This document shows, piece by piece, positions 43,245 to 52,555 of a DNA stretch of 64,000 bases. The position numbers were made by a program, and so were the translations under genes. Positions within the stretch are counted from its first letter, which is position 1. Each line of letters opens with the position of its first letter. This stretch comes from an uncultured Fluviicola sp. (lineage in GTDB: Bacteria; Bacteroidota; Bacteroidia; Flavobacteriales_D; Crocinitomicaceae). Location of the stretch: the NCBI RefSeq assembly GCF_902168135.1, contig NZ_CABHOL010000034.1:62001-126000 (forward strand), given 5' to 3'. The notes under the pieces were generated by a model. The model was given only the letters and a program-made list of their open reading frames with translations, was not told the origin of the DNA and ran no database searches.

Positions 43245-45020
43245 TTAGTTTCTGATCAAACTTAATGCCTTTATTTTTAATTTACGAACAATGATGTCTT
43301 TTTTACCCGGATTTTCAATATAAACCTGGATCTTGTCTTTTGCATGATTGATTCTCGGAAGATTGAACCTCACAAGCAGTGTATCTGTTTCACCTGCTCT
43401 TTTCTGTGTTGGCAGCGAATAAAACTTCCAGTCATAGGTATTGTACTTGCTAAATGCTTCGAACTTAATAGTACCCGGAAGCAAGCTGTCCTGATTCTGA
43501 TAAATAATCTCTGCCTCAAATCGTGTTTCATCTGTTTTCAGTGTTGGAAAATAGGGTTTCTTCACCAACAAGGTACTTGTTCCCGCCAGTGCTTTCCGGT
43601 TATTCACTTCACAGAAAATGAGTTGTTCCATCTTCCCGAATCCCAATTTTTCAGGCTGAATCTTTTCCGGCCAGGTTGTATTGGAACGATCAATCTCCAA
43701 CCGGTTTACCTGGTAATCAGGCATGGATAATTTCCCGAAAATGTACCAATAATGTGCTTTGGTCATACGGTCCGGATGTAAGTAACCTATTGAAAACTGT
43801 TCAGATTGAAAAACCGATAAAGCCAGGGTACAAACCACAAAAACGATTGTAGCAGCTTTTCTCATTCTTGCTTTTGTCAAATAAACCAAACCGAATCCCA
43901 AAGGCAAGACCAATAATGGATACAAATCCACCATTGCGCGCGAACCGAATGAAGCTGCAAACCACCAGCATTCCCAGGAAGCAAAAATCCAGATCAATAA
44001 AAGCACCGAACCAAAAACCGGCCAAAACAATGCTTTTCGCTGCCTGTAAAGCATTACAAAGCCGGGAATCAGCAGTAAAAACACCGGACTATAAAGCAGC
44101 CAGCCTTTCTTATAACTAAACAAGAAATCGAAAATATGCGGATCCACAACAATCACTTCTTCCACGTGCATGTTCAAAATGAACCAGTTCCCTCCCATTA
44201 CCTTCCAGTAGATCATTTGCGGAAGATTGAATAACAAGCCAGCCAGAGGAAACAACAGGATTGCTTTCCAATAAGCCCAATTCGTCGGGTAAACCTTCCG
44301 AAGCATTAGCAGCGGCAGAATCCCCAATAAAGCATGAGTGGGGCGAACGGAAGAAATAATTCCTAAAACCAACGCCGCAAAAATCAAATGCTTATTCTTT
44401 TTCGTTTCCCGGACCTTGAGTAAGTAATAAAAAAGTGCCGCGATCAAAGTGAACAGGTAAATATGCTGCAACTGGTAACCATGAACTGCTGTTACCCAAA
44501 AATTGGTCCCGAAATAAACAATCAGAAGAACCAGGGCACTAATATGCTCGACAAAGAATAAACGCAGTATTTTATTCAGGAAGTAAATTCCCAATAGAAT
44601 AAAGAGCAGGGCATTCAGCAAAAAAGCAATGTGATAGGGCTTACTAAAACCATCCTTTGGATAACCGCCGATCTTGGCAAACAAATGACCAACGGTATAA
44701 GCCGGCAATTCCAGGTAGGCCTGCCCCATGTGGTAAATATTCAGCGCATTCCCGTTTTCTACCGTGTGAAGCTGATAAATTAGAGCACCCTCGCAGTGCT
44801 TATCCTGTACAGCCTGAAGTTCGTTCTGTTTGAAATTCAGATTCCGGTACTGGAAGAATTGGGTCAGGTACATGTAATATCCGTATCCGTCATAAGCGCA
44901 CACGCAGGTAGATTCTCCCTCTACGACATCCTTTATTTTCCCGGAAAACGAAAGTGAAAATGCGCTAATAATGACCAGGAGCGTAATCCGTCGAATATTT
45001 CCTCTCAGAAACTCACGCAT
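43245..45020 (-). CDS. Multi-pass membrane protein, probable GT-C glycosyltransferase-like
   Basis: 591 residues. An N-terminal membrane anchor ([18 protein letters not shown]) is followed by about ten further hydrophobic segments (for example [48 protein letters not shown]). The loop [22 protein letters not shown] near the N-terminus has an acidic/Cys-rich pattern that may be an active site. The C-terminal 150 residues are soluble beta-rich. The layout is like GT-C glycosyltransferases, which add sugars at the periplasmic face. It overlaps the end of the SIS-domain gene by eight bases, suggesting work in surface polysaccharide synthesis. Confidence 0.75.
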   Translation of the reverse strand: MREFLRGNIRRITLLVIISAFSLSFSGKIKDVVEGESTCVCAYDGYGYYMYLTQFFQYRNLNFKQNELQAVQDKHCEGALIYQLHTVENGNALNIYHMGQAYLELPAYTVGHLFAKIGGYPKDGFSKPYHIAFLLNALLFILLGIYFLNKILRLFFVEHISALVLLIVYFGTNFWVTAVHGYQLQHIYLFTLIAALFYYLLKVRETKKNKHLIFAALVLGIISSVRPTHALLGILPLLMLRKVYPTNWAYWKAILLFPLAGLLFNLPQMIYWKVMGGNWFILNMHVEEVIVVDPHIFDFLFSYKKGWLLYSPVFLLLIPGFVMLYRQRKALFWPVFGSVLLLIWIFASWECWWFAASFGSRAMVDLYPLLVLPLGFGLVYLTKARMRKAATIVFVVCTLALSVFQSEQFSIGYLHPDRMTKAHYWYIFGKLSMPDYQVNRLEIDRSNTTWPEKIQPEKLGFGKMEQLIFCEVNNRKALAGTSTLLVKKPYFPTLKTDETRFEAEIIYQNQDSLLPGTIKFEAFSKYNTYDWKFYSLPTQKRAGETDTLLVRFNLPRINHAKDKIQVYIENPGKKDIIVRKLKIKALSLIRN

Positions 45021-45582
45021 TCAGTTGACGTTCAATAAAGTCTATCAGCGTATGAATTACTTTAATATGGATTTCCTGCGCCCTGTCGGCATAATTTGCA
45101 TGCGGGGCACGAATTTCCACGTCGCAAAGTCCGGCCATTTTCCCACCGTCTTTCCCGGTAAGACCAACGATCTTCATTCCTTTTGCTTTTGCCGCCTCAA
45201 TTGCTTTCAACACATTTTTGGAATTCCCGGAGGTTGAAATAGCCAAAAGCACGTCTCCAGGTTGTCCCAAAGCCTCCACATACCGCGAGAAAATAAAATC
45301 ATACCCGTAATCATTTCCCACACAGCTGATATGCGAGGGGTCTGAAATACTCAAAGCAGGAATCGCCTTCCTGTCATCACGGTATCTTCCTGTTAATTCT
45401 TCTGCAAAATGCATGGCGTCACACATAGAACCACCGTTCCCGCAAGAAATGATTTTCCCACCTGATTGAATGGCAGTAACCATTAAATTCCCGGCATCCC
45501 GGATCAATTGATGATTCGCTTCGGTGTTAAATTTTTGCAAAATCTCGAGCGCTTCGTTAAAATGGTCTGCTATTTGTTTCAT
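45013..45582 (-). CDS. gmhA: SIS-domain phosphosugar isomerase, GmhA-like
   Basis: About 189 residues from the ATG at 45582 (MKQIADHF). The upstream in-frame extension is unlikely because a -7 box lies at 45607-45614. Seen: [27 protein letters not shown] (sugar-phosphate site), [14 protein letters not shown] and [14 protein letters not shown]. Sedoheptulose-7-phosphate isomerase makes the precursor of heptose in LPS; the exact sugar cannot be read here. The gene overlaps the membrane protein gene, so the two form a polysaccharide operon. Confidence 0.87.
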   Translation of the reverse strand: MKQIADHFNEALEILQKFNTEANHQLIRDAGNLMVTAIQSGGKIISCGNGGSMCDAMHFAEELTGRYRDDRKAIPALSISDPSHISCVGNDYGYDFIFSRYVEALGQPGDVLLAISTSGNSKNVLKAIEAAKAKGMKIVGLTGKDGGKMAGLCDVEIRAPHANYADRAQEIHIKVIHTLIDFIERQLNA

Positions 45583-45606
45583 GCCTCTACAAATGGGATT
45601 GTTTGT

Positions 45607-45614
45607 CAAAAATA
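45607..45614 (-). promoter_or_regulatory. Candidate -7 box for gmhA
   Basis: Minus-strand TATTTTTG, 25 bases before the ATG at 45582. No clear -33. It supports the short start. Confidence 0.4.
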
Positions 45615-45654
45615 AATAATTATTGAGTGCAGTTACCATTTTGGATAAACTTGT

Positions 45655-45662
45655 TATATTTG
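45655..45662 (+). promoter_or_regulatory. Candidate -7 box for the gene at 45698
   Basis: TATATTTG, 35 bases before the ATG at 45698. The only nearby TTG is too close to be a standard -33. Confidence 0.4.
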
Positions 45663-45697
45663 AAAATCGGAGTTGGCTCCTTAACACAAAAACAACT

Positions 45698-46120
45698 ATG
45701 AAAAATATTCTACTTGCCATTCTAGCCTTAACTTTAGGATATAGCGCATCAGCACAAGATGACTGTTTTAAAAAATTAGAAGAAGCCTTTTCGAAAAGAG
45801 GTTCCTACACAGTTGCTGATGATATGCACAGAAATGTTATCGTTAGTTTCTTTACTCCTGAGGGCACTGAATGTTTGACAGGTAAAGCACGCGTTGAGAA
45901 CGGATGCGTTGTTTCTGTTTTCCTTCAATACGAAGATGGAACTTACTACTTATTGGAAAAGAAGTTTTACAACGCAAAAAAGACAAATCCGGTAGTAACA
46001 AACGGTATCTCTGAAATGATCTTTACGGTTGACGGTGAAAAATTCAGAGTAGTATTCATTGATAAATTAAAACCGAAAGTAAAATCATACAAACAGGCAA
46101 ACTTACCGGATGATTTATAA
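45698..46120 (+). CDS. Uncharacterised small secreted protein
   Basis: About 140 residues. A clear signal peptide ([19 protein letters not shown]) is followed by a mature domain with two Cys ([32 protein letters not shown]) and a C-terminal [17 protein letters not shown]. Acidic/basic and probably periplasmic or exported. The long upstream frame (start at 45623) precedes the signal peptide and a promoter-like box lies inside it, so I use 45698. Not recognised. Confidence 0.75.
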   Translation: MKNILLAILALTLGYSASAQDDCFKKLEEAFSKRGSYTVADDMHRNVIVSFFTPEGTECLTGKARVENGCVVSVFLQYEDGTYYLLEKKFYNAKKTNPVVTNGISEMIFTVDGEKFRVVFIDKLKPKVKSYKQANLPDDL

Positions 46121-46141
46121 TCGAATAAGAAATTGGAAAAG

Positions 46142-46171
46142 ATCCTGACATTTATCGTCAGGATTTTTTTT
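46142..46171 (+). terminator. Terminator between convergent genes
   Basis: ATCCTGAC pairs with GTCAGGAT around ATTTATC, followed by a T run, overlapping the stop of the histidine kinase gene on the other strand. Confidence 0.85.
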
Positions 46172-47414
46172 ATGCCAAAATATCTTTCTCTTCCAGGTTC
46201 AGGACTACAATGGAGTAAGTTGTTCCACTTGCTTCCCGTTGAATTTCCTTGCTCCCATCCAGCTGTTCAATCAATGTATCAATCAGGATCAGGCCAAAAG
46301 TGGAGTTTTCGACCTGGTGCTTCCATATCCCGTTATCGAAATACCTTATCCGCAGGCAATTCTCCCCTTCCTTTTGGATCTCAATCTCAATCCGGGCGTT
46401 ATCCAGGTCGTCAAAAGCATGCTTGAGTGAATTGGAAACAAGTTCATTGACTAAAAGTCCTACAGGAACTAATGTTTTCAAACCGATGTTCCCCACTTCA
46501 GTCTTTATTTCATACCTGACACTTTGTTCCGAAAAGCTCAAGCTCATAATTTCACGAATCAGGTCATCCAGATAATCGCCGATTTTAATCCTGCATAAAT
46601 TATCGTTTTGATATAATTTTTGATGGATCACTGACATGGCCATAATACGATTGATAGACTCCTGGAACAGCACCCGGAACTCCAGGTTATCTACTTCCTG
46701 GCTTTGCATGCGCAAAAGACTAACTACAATCTGCAGGTTATTTTTGACACGGTGATGGATTTCCTTTACAAGCGTCGTTTTTTCTTCATTCTGCTGCAGG
46801 ATTCTTGTATTCTGAGCCATTACCTGGGCATACGATTCCAATAATTTTCGCTCGGAATACCTATTCAGCTCCAGGAATAAATAAAACAAGTAAAAGTTTA
46901 ATATAAATGCTGCTATGATTTCAATTAACAGCGAGATCTTTTCATACAAGGTCAGTTTCCCCAAAGACAGGATCTGATTATCCAGGTGAAGAAAGATAAA
47001 CAGTCCGATTACAACGATAGCCAAAAATAATAACACATACCCCAACCTGCGTCCCAAAGTGAAAAATGCCAGGAATACAACGGTCATCAGCCACAAAACA
47101 TCCACTAAATGGATCCTGCTGTGATAAAACATCAAGGCAAAGGCCACAATCATGTAGCCGCATATCGAATAGATGTAAAAGACCAGTAAATAGTTCCTGT
47201 TATTTGATCGCATGAGGATCATACAGACCGCACTTATAACTGTAGCGACAGCCATCATGCTGAAGCTTTCAACCGATTCGAAATAGCGGGTATAGGAAAG
47301 AATGCTGAAGATGATTAAAAACAGCATGGTCATTCGAAAAGCAAGCTTCACCCGCAACTCTTCAAAGTAAGTTACGACTTCACCGGGAATAGAGTCAGAT
47401 TCTAATTTTTTCAA
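46170..47414 (-). CDS. Sensor histidine kinase with membrane-embedded N-terminal half (HWE/HisKA_2 type)
   Basis: 414 residues. About six hydrophobic segments in the first 180 residues, such as FRMTMLFLIIFSILSY and YLLVFYIYSICGYMIVAF. Then a phospho-acceptor EIHHRVKNNLQI near residue 217 (the two-His H-box typical of HWE/HisKA_2 kinases) and an ATP domain with LLVNELVSNSLKHAF and ENCLRIRYFDNG. No response regulator gene is adjacent. The N-terminal part could sense a membrane or redox signal; nothing more can be said. Confidence 0.88.
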   Translation of the reverse strand: MKKLESDSIPGEVVTYFEELRVKLAFRMTMLFLIIFSILSYTRYFESVESFSMMAVATVISAVCMILMRSNNRNYLLVFYIYSICGYMIVAFALMFYHSRIHLVDVLWLMTVVFLAFFTLGRRLGYVLLFLAIVVIGLFIFLHLDNQILSLGKLTLYEKISLLIEIIAAFILNFYLFYLFLELNRYSERKLLESYAQVMAQNTRILQQNEEKTTLVKEIHHRVKNNLQIVVSLLRMQSQEVDNLEFRVLFQESINRIMAMSVIHQKLYQNDNLCRIKIGDYLDDLIREIMSLSFSEQSVRYEIKTEVGNIGLKTLVPVGLLVNELVSNSLKHAFDDLDNARIEIEIQKEGENCLRIRYFDNGIWKHQVENSTFGLILIDTLIEQLDGSKEIQREASGTTYSIVVLNLEEKDILA

Positions 47415-47503
47415 TCGCTAGCAGTATGAGTCTAATATAGTTAATTTTCACAATTCACGCAGAAAATTGCAACTCAAATCTAAATATGTACTTTCGCATT
47501 ACA

Positions 47504-48286
47504 ATGAAACAAGTAGCATGGATCACAGGTGCTTCATCGGGAATCGGTGAAGAAATTTGCAGACAACTGGCAAAAAAGGGATTGAAACTGATCTTATCGA
47601 GCAGAAATGAAGAAAAGCTTTTGGAATTGAAAAACTCGCTTCCGAATGCAGACGAACACCTCATTGTTCCATTGGACCTGGAGCATTCCGACGATTTCCC
47701 GGAGGTCGTAAAACAAACACTTTCCGAAACCAAACGGATTGACTTTTTGTATAACTGCGGCGGTTTGAGTCAGCGTGCAGAAGCAAGTGAAACTTCCCTG
47801 GAAGTAGACCGCAGGATCATGGAGATCAATTATTTCGGGACCATTGCACTAACAAAGGCGGTTCTTCCATACATGCAGGAACAAAAATCCGGGCACATCA
47901 TTGCTATTTCGAGCATAGCCGGGAAGTTCGGTTTTTACCTGCGTTCCGCATACAGCGCCAGCAAACATGCTATCCAGGGATTTTTTGAAAGTCTTTTATT
48001 GGAAGAGGCCAAAAACAATATTTCCGTTACGATTGCTTTCCCCGGAAAGATCAACACCCCGATTTCCATGAGCGCACTCGGAAAAGACGGAAAAGCTCAC
48101 GGAGAAATGGACCACAATCAAAAGACCGGAATGCCTGTAGAGGAATGTGTTTCCATCTTGCTGAAAGCGGTTGAAAAGAAGAAAAAAGAAGTCCTGATCG
48201 GAAATAAAGAAATCAATGCAGTGACACTGAAACGTTTCTTCCCTCGATTATTCTGGAAGATTATTGCGAAGCAAAGCGCAACGTAG
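47504..48286 (+). CDS. Short-chain dehydrogenase/reductase
   Basis: About 260 residues from the ATG at 47504. NAD(P)-binding glycine motif TGASSGIG, then NCGGLS, the catalytic tetrad residues in ISSIAGKFG (Ser) and YSASKHA (Tyr and Lys). Classical SDR; substrate unknown. The last codon and the stop TAG are inside a GTAGGT palindrome at 48283-48310, so the gene's end is part of a dispersed repeat. Confidence 0.9.
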   Translation: MKQVAWITGASSGIGEEICRQLAKKGLKLILSSRNEEKLLELKNSLPNADEHLIVPLDLEHSDDFPEVVKQTLSETKRIDFLYNCGGLSQRAEASETSLEVDRRIMEINYFGTIALTKAVLPYMQEQKSGHIIAISSIAGKFGFYLRSAYSASKHAIQGFFESLLLEEAKNNISVTIAFPGKINTPISMSALGKDGKAHGEMDHNQKTGMPVEECVSILLKAVEKKKKEVLIGNKEINAVTLKRFFPRLFWKIIAKQSAT

Positions 48287-48310
48287 GTACGCGATTAATC
48301 GCATACCTAC
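48283..48310. terminator. GTAGG...CCTAC palindrome, overlapping a stop codon
   Basis: GTAGGTACGCGATTAATCGCATACCTAC with one mismatch. Located between the convergent SDR and purC genes; the SDR stop TAG lies within its left arm. Confidence 0.7.
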
Positions 48311-48315
48311 CGGTG

Positions 48316-49275
48316 CTAAATAATACCTTTTTCAGCTAAAAACACAGCAACATTGGTTTCAATGCGCTTGTTGATATTCGATGTATCGCTTTTTTCGAAG
48401 GAGTTCCCGGTGATTTTTTCGTAAAGTTCAATGTAACGCTCCGTAATTGTTTCCACAAATGAATCCGGCATATCCGGCATCACCTGCCCTTCCAATCCCT
48501 GAAAATCGTGTTCGATCAGCCATTGACGTACGAATTCTTTAGAAAGCTGGCGTTGGTTCTCCCCTTTTTCCTGGCGTTCTTCATAACCATCCGCATAGAA
48601 ATAACGGGAAGAATCCGGTGTGTGGATCTCATCGATCAGGATCACTTCCCCGTTCCGGATACCAAACTCATACTTCGTATCAACCAGGATTAAACCTCTT
48701 TCCGCAGCCATTTCAGTTCCTCTTTGGAACAAAGCACGTGTGTAGGCTTCCATTTTTTCGTAAATATCGGCCGGAACGATTCCATTTTTCAGAATGTCCT
48801 CTCTGGAAATGTCTTCGTCATGACCTTCGTCTGCCTTTGTTGCAGGAGTAATAATCGGTTCCGGGAAACGGTCATTTTCTTTCATTCCTTCCGGAAGGAC
48901 GACTCCGCAAAGCATTCTTTTGCCCAAAGCGTACTCACGGGCAGCATGCCCCGCCAAATAACCCCGGATAACCATTTCTACGCGCACAGGCTCACAGGCA
49001 TATCCCACTGCAACGGAAGGATCCGGTGTTCCGATCAACCAATTTGGAACGATATCGCGAGTAGCCTCCAGGAACATCGTTGCAACCTGGTTCAGCACCT
49101 GGCCTTTGAATGGAATTCCTTTCGGAAGAATGTGGTCGAAAGCTGAAATACGATCTGTTGCAACCATGACCATAATGTCGTTATCAATGGTGTAAACTTC
49201 ACGCACTTTTCCTCTGTAAACATTCGTTTGCTTCGGGAATTTAAAATTGGTACTCGTTATTGTTTCGTTCAACAT
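48316..49275 (-). CDS. purC: Phosphoribosylaminoimidazole-succinocarboxamide synthase
   Basis: Joins aspartate to CAIR in the purine pathway (SAICAR synthase). 319 residues, matching the longer form seen in Bacteroidota. Seen: [11 protein letters not shown] near the start, [30 protein letters not shown]-like [22 protein letters not shown] and [12 protein letters not shown]. It follows phoH by 20 bases on the same strand, so they are likely in one transcript. Its product step precedes that of PurA in AMP synthesis. Confidence 0.97.
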   Translation of the reverse strand: MLNETITSTNFKFPKQTNVYRGKVREVYTIDNDIMVMVATDRISAFDHILPKGIPFKGQVLNQVATMFLEATRDIVPNWLIGTPDPSVAVGYACEPVRVEMVIRGYLAGHAAREYALGKRMLCGVVLPEGMKENDRFPEPIITPATKADEGHDEDISREDILKNGIVPADIYEKMEAYTRALFQRGTEMAAERGLILVDTKYEFGIRNGEVILIDEIHTPDSSRYFYADGYEERQEKGENQRQLSKEFVRQWLIEHDFQGLEGQVMPDMPDSFVETITERYIELYEKITGNSFEKSDTSNINKRIETNVAVFLAEKGII

Positions 49276-49295
49276 AAATTACAATTTGGAACTTG

Positions 49296-50306
49296 TTATT
49301 TTCTTCTTGATTTTGGTTTTGCTTCTTCCTCTTCAGACTCTTTCTCGAATTTCTTAGCCTTCTCAATTGCTTCTGCTTTATCGAATGCATCGATAATCCG
49401 TTTCACCAATGAATGGCGGATAACATCACTTTGTGTCAGCCGTATGATCTCAATTCCTTCCACATCGTTCAAAATATCCAGTGCATAAGCCAATCCGGAG
49501 CGCTGACGGTGAGGCAAATCGACCTGCGACATATCTCCCGTGATCACAAATTGTGCGGTCTGTCCCATACGCGTCAGGAACATCTTCATCTGCATCATAG
49601 TTGCATTTTGAGCTTCATCCAGTATAACAAAAGCTTTATCTAAGGTTCTACCGCGCATGAATGCCAAAGGTGCGATCTCAATAATACCGAATTCGATCAT
49701 GTCTGCCAGTTTTTCCGGCGGAATCATATCCCGCAAAGCATCATACAACGGCATTAAGTAAGGATCCAGCTTCTCTTTTAAATCTCCCGGAAGGAATCCC
49801 AGGTTTTCGCCGGCTTCCACTGCAGGTCGGGTTAAAACAATGCGTTTCACCTCTTTTGCTTTCAACGCACGGACAGCCAATGCAACCGCAGTATACGTTT
49901 TACCCGTTCCAGCCGGACCAACGGCAAAAACCATATCACTTTTGTTGACTGCCTGTACCAATTTGCGCTGATTGAGCGTTTTTGCCTTGATCTTTACTCC
50001 TCCGTTCCCGTGAACAAGTGTTTCCGTTCCGTCGGAAGAAAGCATGGCAGAACCATCGTCCAGCATCAGGTTGTCGATATTGTTCTCCGTTAAAATATTG
50101 TACTGGTGAAAATGCGCAAGGATCAATTCAAATTTGCGTTCGAATTCCTCCATAACTTCAGGGTCACCGACAATAGTCAGTTCATTTCCGCGCGAATTGA
50201 TCTTTAATTTTGGAAAAAAAGACCGGATATGCTTCAGGTTGGAATTGTTAACTCCAAATAGTTCAGCAACATTAGCGCCGGTAATTTCAATTTTCTTCTC
50301 TGTCAA
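49296..50306 (-). CDS. PhoH-family ATPase
   Basis: 336 residues. Walker A GPAGTGKT near residue 130 and Walker B FVILDEAQNAT near residue 230, with PAVEAGENLGFLPGDL between, as in PhoH/NYN-type proteins. An N-terminal KH-like part (LKINSRGNELTIVGDPEVM) and a charged tail follow. PhoH proteins are ATPases linked to RNA processing; the specific role here is unknown. The start codon is TTG at 50306; no ATG or GTG exists in frame before it. Confidence 0.92.
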   Translation of the reverse strand: MTEKKIEITGANVAELFGVNNSNLKHIRSFFPKLKINSRGNELTIVGDPEVMEEFERKFELILAHFHQYNILTENNIDNLMLDDGSAMLSSDGTETLVHGNGGVKIKAKTLNQRKLVQAVNKSDMVFAVGPAGTGKTYTAVALAVRALKAKEVKRIVLTRPAVEAGENLGFLPGDLKEKLDPYLMPLYDALRDMIPPEKLADMIEFGIIEIAPLAFMRGRTLDKAFVILDEAQNATMMQMKMFLTRMGQTAQFVITGDMSQVDLPHRQRSGLAYALDILNDVEGIEIIRLTQSDVIRHSLVKRIIDAFDKAEAIEKAKKFEKESEEEEAKPKSRRK

Positions 50307-50407
50307 TTTGAATAATTCTTTTGTTTGTAAGTTCCGGTTGTATTATAACCCTTATTTTTGAAAACAAATTTAATTATTTTTTCAACGGATACAGACCGAT
50401 TTATCAA

Positions 50408-51256
50408 ATGGGAATTATCACTTTGACAACTGATATGGGATTGACCGACTACTACGTAGCGGTTCTAAAGGGAAATTTATTCAAATTGGCCCCGCAGGTA
50501 TCCGTTGTAGACATTACCCACCAGGTCCGTCCGTTCGACATTGCAGACGCCAGTTATTACATCCAGGCCTCTTTCCGGGAATTTCCGGAAGGCACGATTC
50601 ACATTATCGGGGTTGACAGCGAACCGATCATCAATTCCAGCAATGGAGCCTATCCGAGCATCATGTTTTTCAAGGGACATTATTTCATTTCAAACGATAA
50701 CGGAATCTTCGCTTTAATCCTTCGGGATGAAAAGCCGGACGGTTTCTGGAGAATTGACAATGTGCTCTCCAATCCGAAAGGACTGCGGTTCCCGGTGAAA
50801 AACATCTTTGTACCGACAGCTGTGCGTATACTCTCCGGCGAAAAATTAGAAAACATCGGCTCGGAAGAAACTTCCTGGCGTGTTGCCCATACCGTGAATG
50901 CAGTTATTGAAGAAAACCTCATCAAGGGTTCTATTGTTCATATCGACCATTACGGAAATGCGATTACCAATATTACCCGGGAAATATTCGACCGGTTTGA
51001 AGATGCTCCGTTTACGATCCTTTTCCGCAAGCGGGAATATTACATCGATGAGATTTCAAGTACTTATAACGATGTAGCTCCGGGAGAACGGCTTGCCTTT
51101 TTCAACGACAACGGTTTACTCGAGATTGCTATCAACAAAGGAGCAACAGGAAATGGCGGCGGTGCAGACTCCTTGTTCGGATTACGGATCCATGATTTGG
51201 TCCGGGTAGAATTCACCCCTCGGGGATCTGCTAAAACTATCGACTCTTTGTTTTGA
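50408..51256 (+). CDS. SAM hydroxide adenosyltransferase / chlorinase-fluorinase family
   Basis: About 282 residues from the ATG at 50408. It begins ITLTTDMGLTDYYVAVLKG, the N-terminal signature of the SAM-dependent halogenase/hydroxide adenosyltransferase family, then GVDSEPIINSS, RFPVKNIFVPTAVRIL and VHIDHYGNAITNI. Members hydrolyse or substitute S-adenosylmethionine to give methionine plus adenosine or a halide derivative. Divergent from phoH and starting 100 bases away, with a shared intergenic region. Confidence 0.9.
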   Translation: MGIITLTTDMGLTDYYVAVLKGNLFKLAPQVSVVDITHQVRPFDIADASYYIQASFREFPEGTIHIIGVDSEPIINSSNGAYPSIMFFKGHYFISNDNGIFALILRDEKPDGFWRIDNVLSNPKGLRFPVKNIFVPTAVRILSGEKLENIGSEETSWRVAHTVNAVIEENLIKGSIVHIDHYGNAITNITREIFDRFEDAPFTILFRKREYYIDEISSTYNDVAPGERLAFFNDNGLLEIAINKGATGNGGGADSLFGLRIHDLVRVEFTPRGSAKTIDSLF

Positions 51257-51266
51257 TACCAAAACA

Positions 51267-51360
51267 AGTTCAAAAGGTTGAAAAAGTTTAAAGAGTTCAA
51301 TGGATAAAAATGTAAAAATGAACGGTTTGAACTATTGAACATTTTGAACTACTTAAACTT
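51267..51360. repeat. GTTCAA-type inverted repeat
   Basis: AAGTTCAAAAGGTTG on the left and TTGAACATTTTGAACTACTTAAAC on the right are complementary in a loose inverted repeat, as in 5996-6115 and 32504-32600, but no CCGATA palindrome is present in this copy. It fills the 110-base gap. Confidence 0.6.
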
Positions 51361-51366
51361 AATAAT

Positions 51367-51690
51367 ATGCTCACACGAATTGTTAAACTGACATTCCGGG
51401 AAGAAAAAACAGCAGATTTCCTGGCCTTTTTTGACACCATCAATACACGTGTCAGTACATTCGAAAATTGTTACGGCATGCGTTTGATGCAGGATATCCA
51501 TCATCCGAATATTATTTTCACTTATAGTAACTGGAAGGATGAAGCTGCGTTAAACAACTACCGGGATTCGGATTTATTCGGCGGAGTGTGGTCGACAATC
51601 AAACCCTGGTTTGGCGGAAAACCCGAAGCATGGAGTGTAAACACTTATTTTGAAGATGGTTCGTTTGAACCCAACCATCTTTCCGATTAA
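51367..51690 (+). CDS. Antibiotic biosynthesis monooxygenase (ABM)-like protein
   Basis: 107 residues, a single ferredoxin-like domain: TRIVKLTFREEKTADFLAFF, NPVVTN-free core with CYGMRLMQDIHHPNIIFTYSNWKDEAALNNYR, and WSTIKPWFGG near the end. Typical size and order for ABM-like domains, which form dimers and include heme-degrading and ring-cleaving enzymes. The exact activity cannot be read. Monocistronic. Confidence 0.8.
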   Translation: MLTRIVKLTFREEKTADFLAFFDTINTRVSTFENCYGMRLMQDIHHPNIIFTYSNWKDEAALNNYRDSDLFGGVWSTIKPWFGGKPEAWSVNTYFEDGSFEPNHLSD

Positions 51691-51771
51691 ACGTTTATAG
51701 CTACTCTAAATGGCTTCCGAAAACGATTCACGGAAGTGAATAGAATTTAAACAGATTCTCAATATTGTTCT

Positions 51772-51779
51772 TATTTTTG
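51772..51779 (+). promoter_or_regulatory. Candidate -7 box for gldF
   Basis: TATTTTTG, 17 bases before the ATG at 51796. The -33 region has no TTG at the usual distance. Confidence 0.4.
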
Positions 51780-51795
51780 CCGAAGTTAATTAGAT

Positions 51796-52551
51796 ATGAA
51801 AGCACTTTACTGGAAAGAGATCAGGAGTTTTTTAGGCTCAGTTATCGGATATATTTTCATTGTCATTTTCCTCGTGTTTACCGGAATAATGCTTTGGCTT
51901 GTGAGCGGGCCTTCCAATTTGATGGAGGGTGAAGAGGCTGATATGATCCCGTTTTTCAATGTTGCCCCTTATGTATTGTGCGTACTGATTCCGGCAATTA
52001 CCATGCGTATGATCGCGGAAGAACGAAAAACCGGGACCATTGAATTACTTTTTACCAGACCGATTACCGATTTCCAGATAATTGCCGCAAAATACCTTGC
52101 CGGTGTTACTTTATTATTGATCTCACTTCTTCCGACTTTGATTTATTACTACAGCATGGTAAGCCTGGGGGCAGATGCTTTTGACGAAGACGGAGTTGCA
52201 AAAACAGTTATCGATGAAGGAGCAACTTTCACTTCTTACCTGGGACTTATCCTACTTGGCTCTTGTTTAATCGCGATCGGCATCTTTTCCTCTGCAATTA
52301 CAAGTAACCAGATCGTGTCCTTCATTATTGCCATGTTCCTGTGCTGGCTTTTCTACGATGGTTTTGATCAGCTCGGATCATTCAACCTGATGGGTGATTT
52401 TGACATTGTATTCCAATATTTGGGACTCTGGTCTCATTATACGAGTATCAAAAAAGGTGTCATTGACACCAGCGATCTTATTTATTTTTTCGGGGTGATT
52501 GCAATCTTCCTGGCTGCAACCCTTACAGTTGTTAAATCTTTGAAACGTTAA
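51796..52551 (+). CDS. gldF: Gliding motility-associated ABC transporter permease GldF
   Basis: 251 residues with six membrane segments, including SFLGSVIGYIFIVIFLVFTGIM, VLCVLIPAITMRM, LAGVTLLLISLLPTLIYYYS and SNQIVSFIIAMFLCWLFY. The segment RMIAEERKTGTIELLFTRPIT is the family signature seen in GldF/NosY-like permeases. It is followed four bases later by gldG. No ATPase GldA is in the window. Required for gliding motility in Flavobacterium johnsoniae. Confidence 0.95.
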   Translation: MKALYWKEIRSFLGSVIGYIFIVIFLVFTGIMLWLVSGPSNLMEGEEADMIPFFNVAPYVLCVLIPAITMRMIAEERKTGTIELLFTRPITDFQIIAAKYLAGVTLLLISLLPTLIYYYSMVSLGADAFDEDGVAKTVIDEGATFTSYLGLILLGSCLIAIGIFSSAITSNQIVSFIIAMFLCWLFYDGFDQLGSFNLMGDFDIVFQYLGLWSHYTSIKKGVIDTSDLIYFFGVIAIFLAATLTVVKSLKR

Positions 52552-52555
52552 CCCG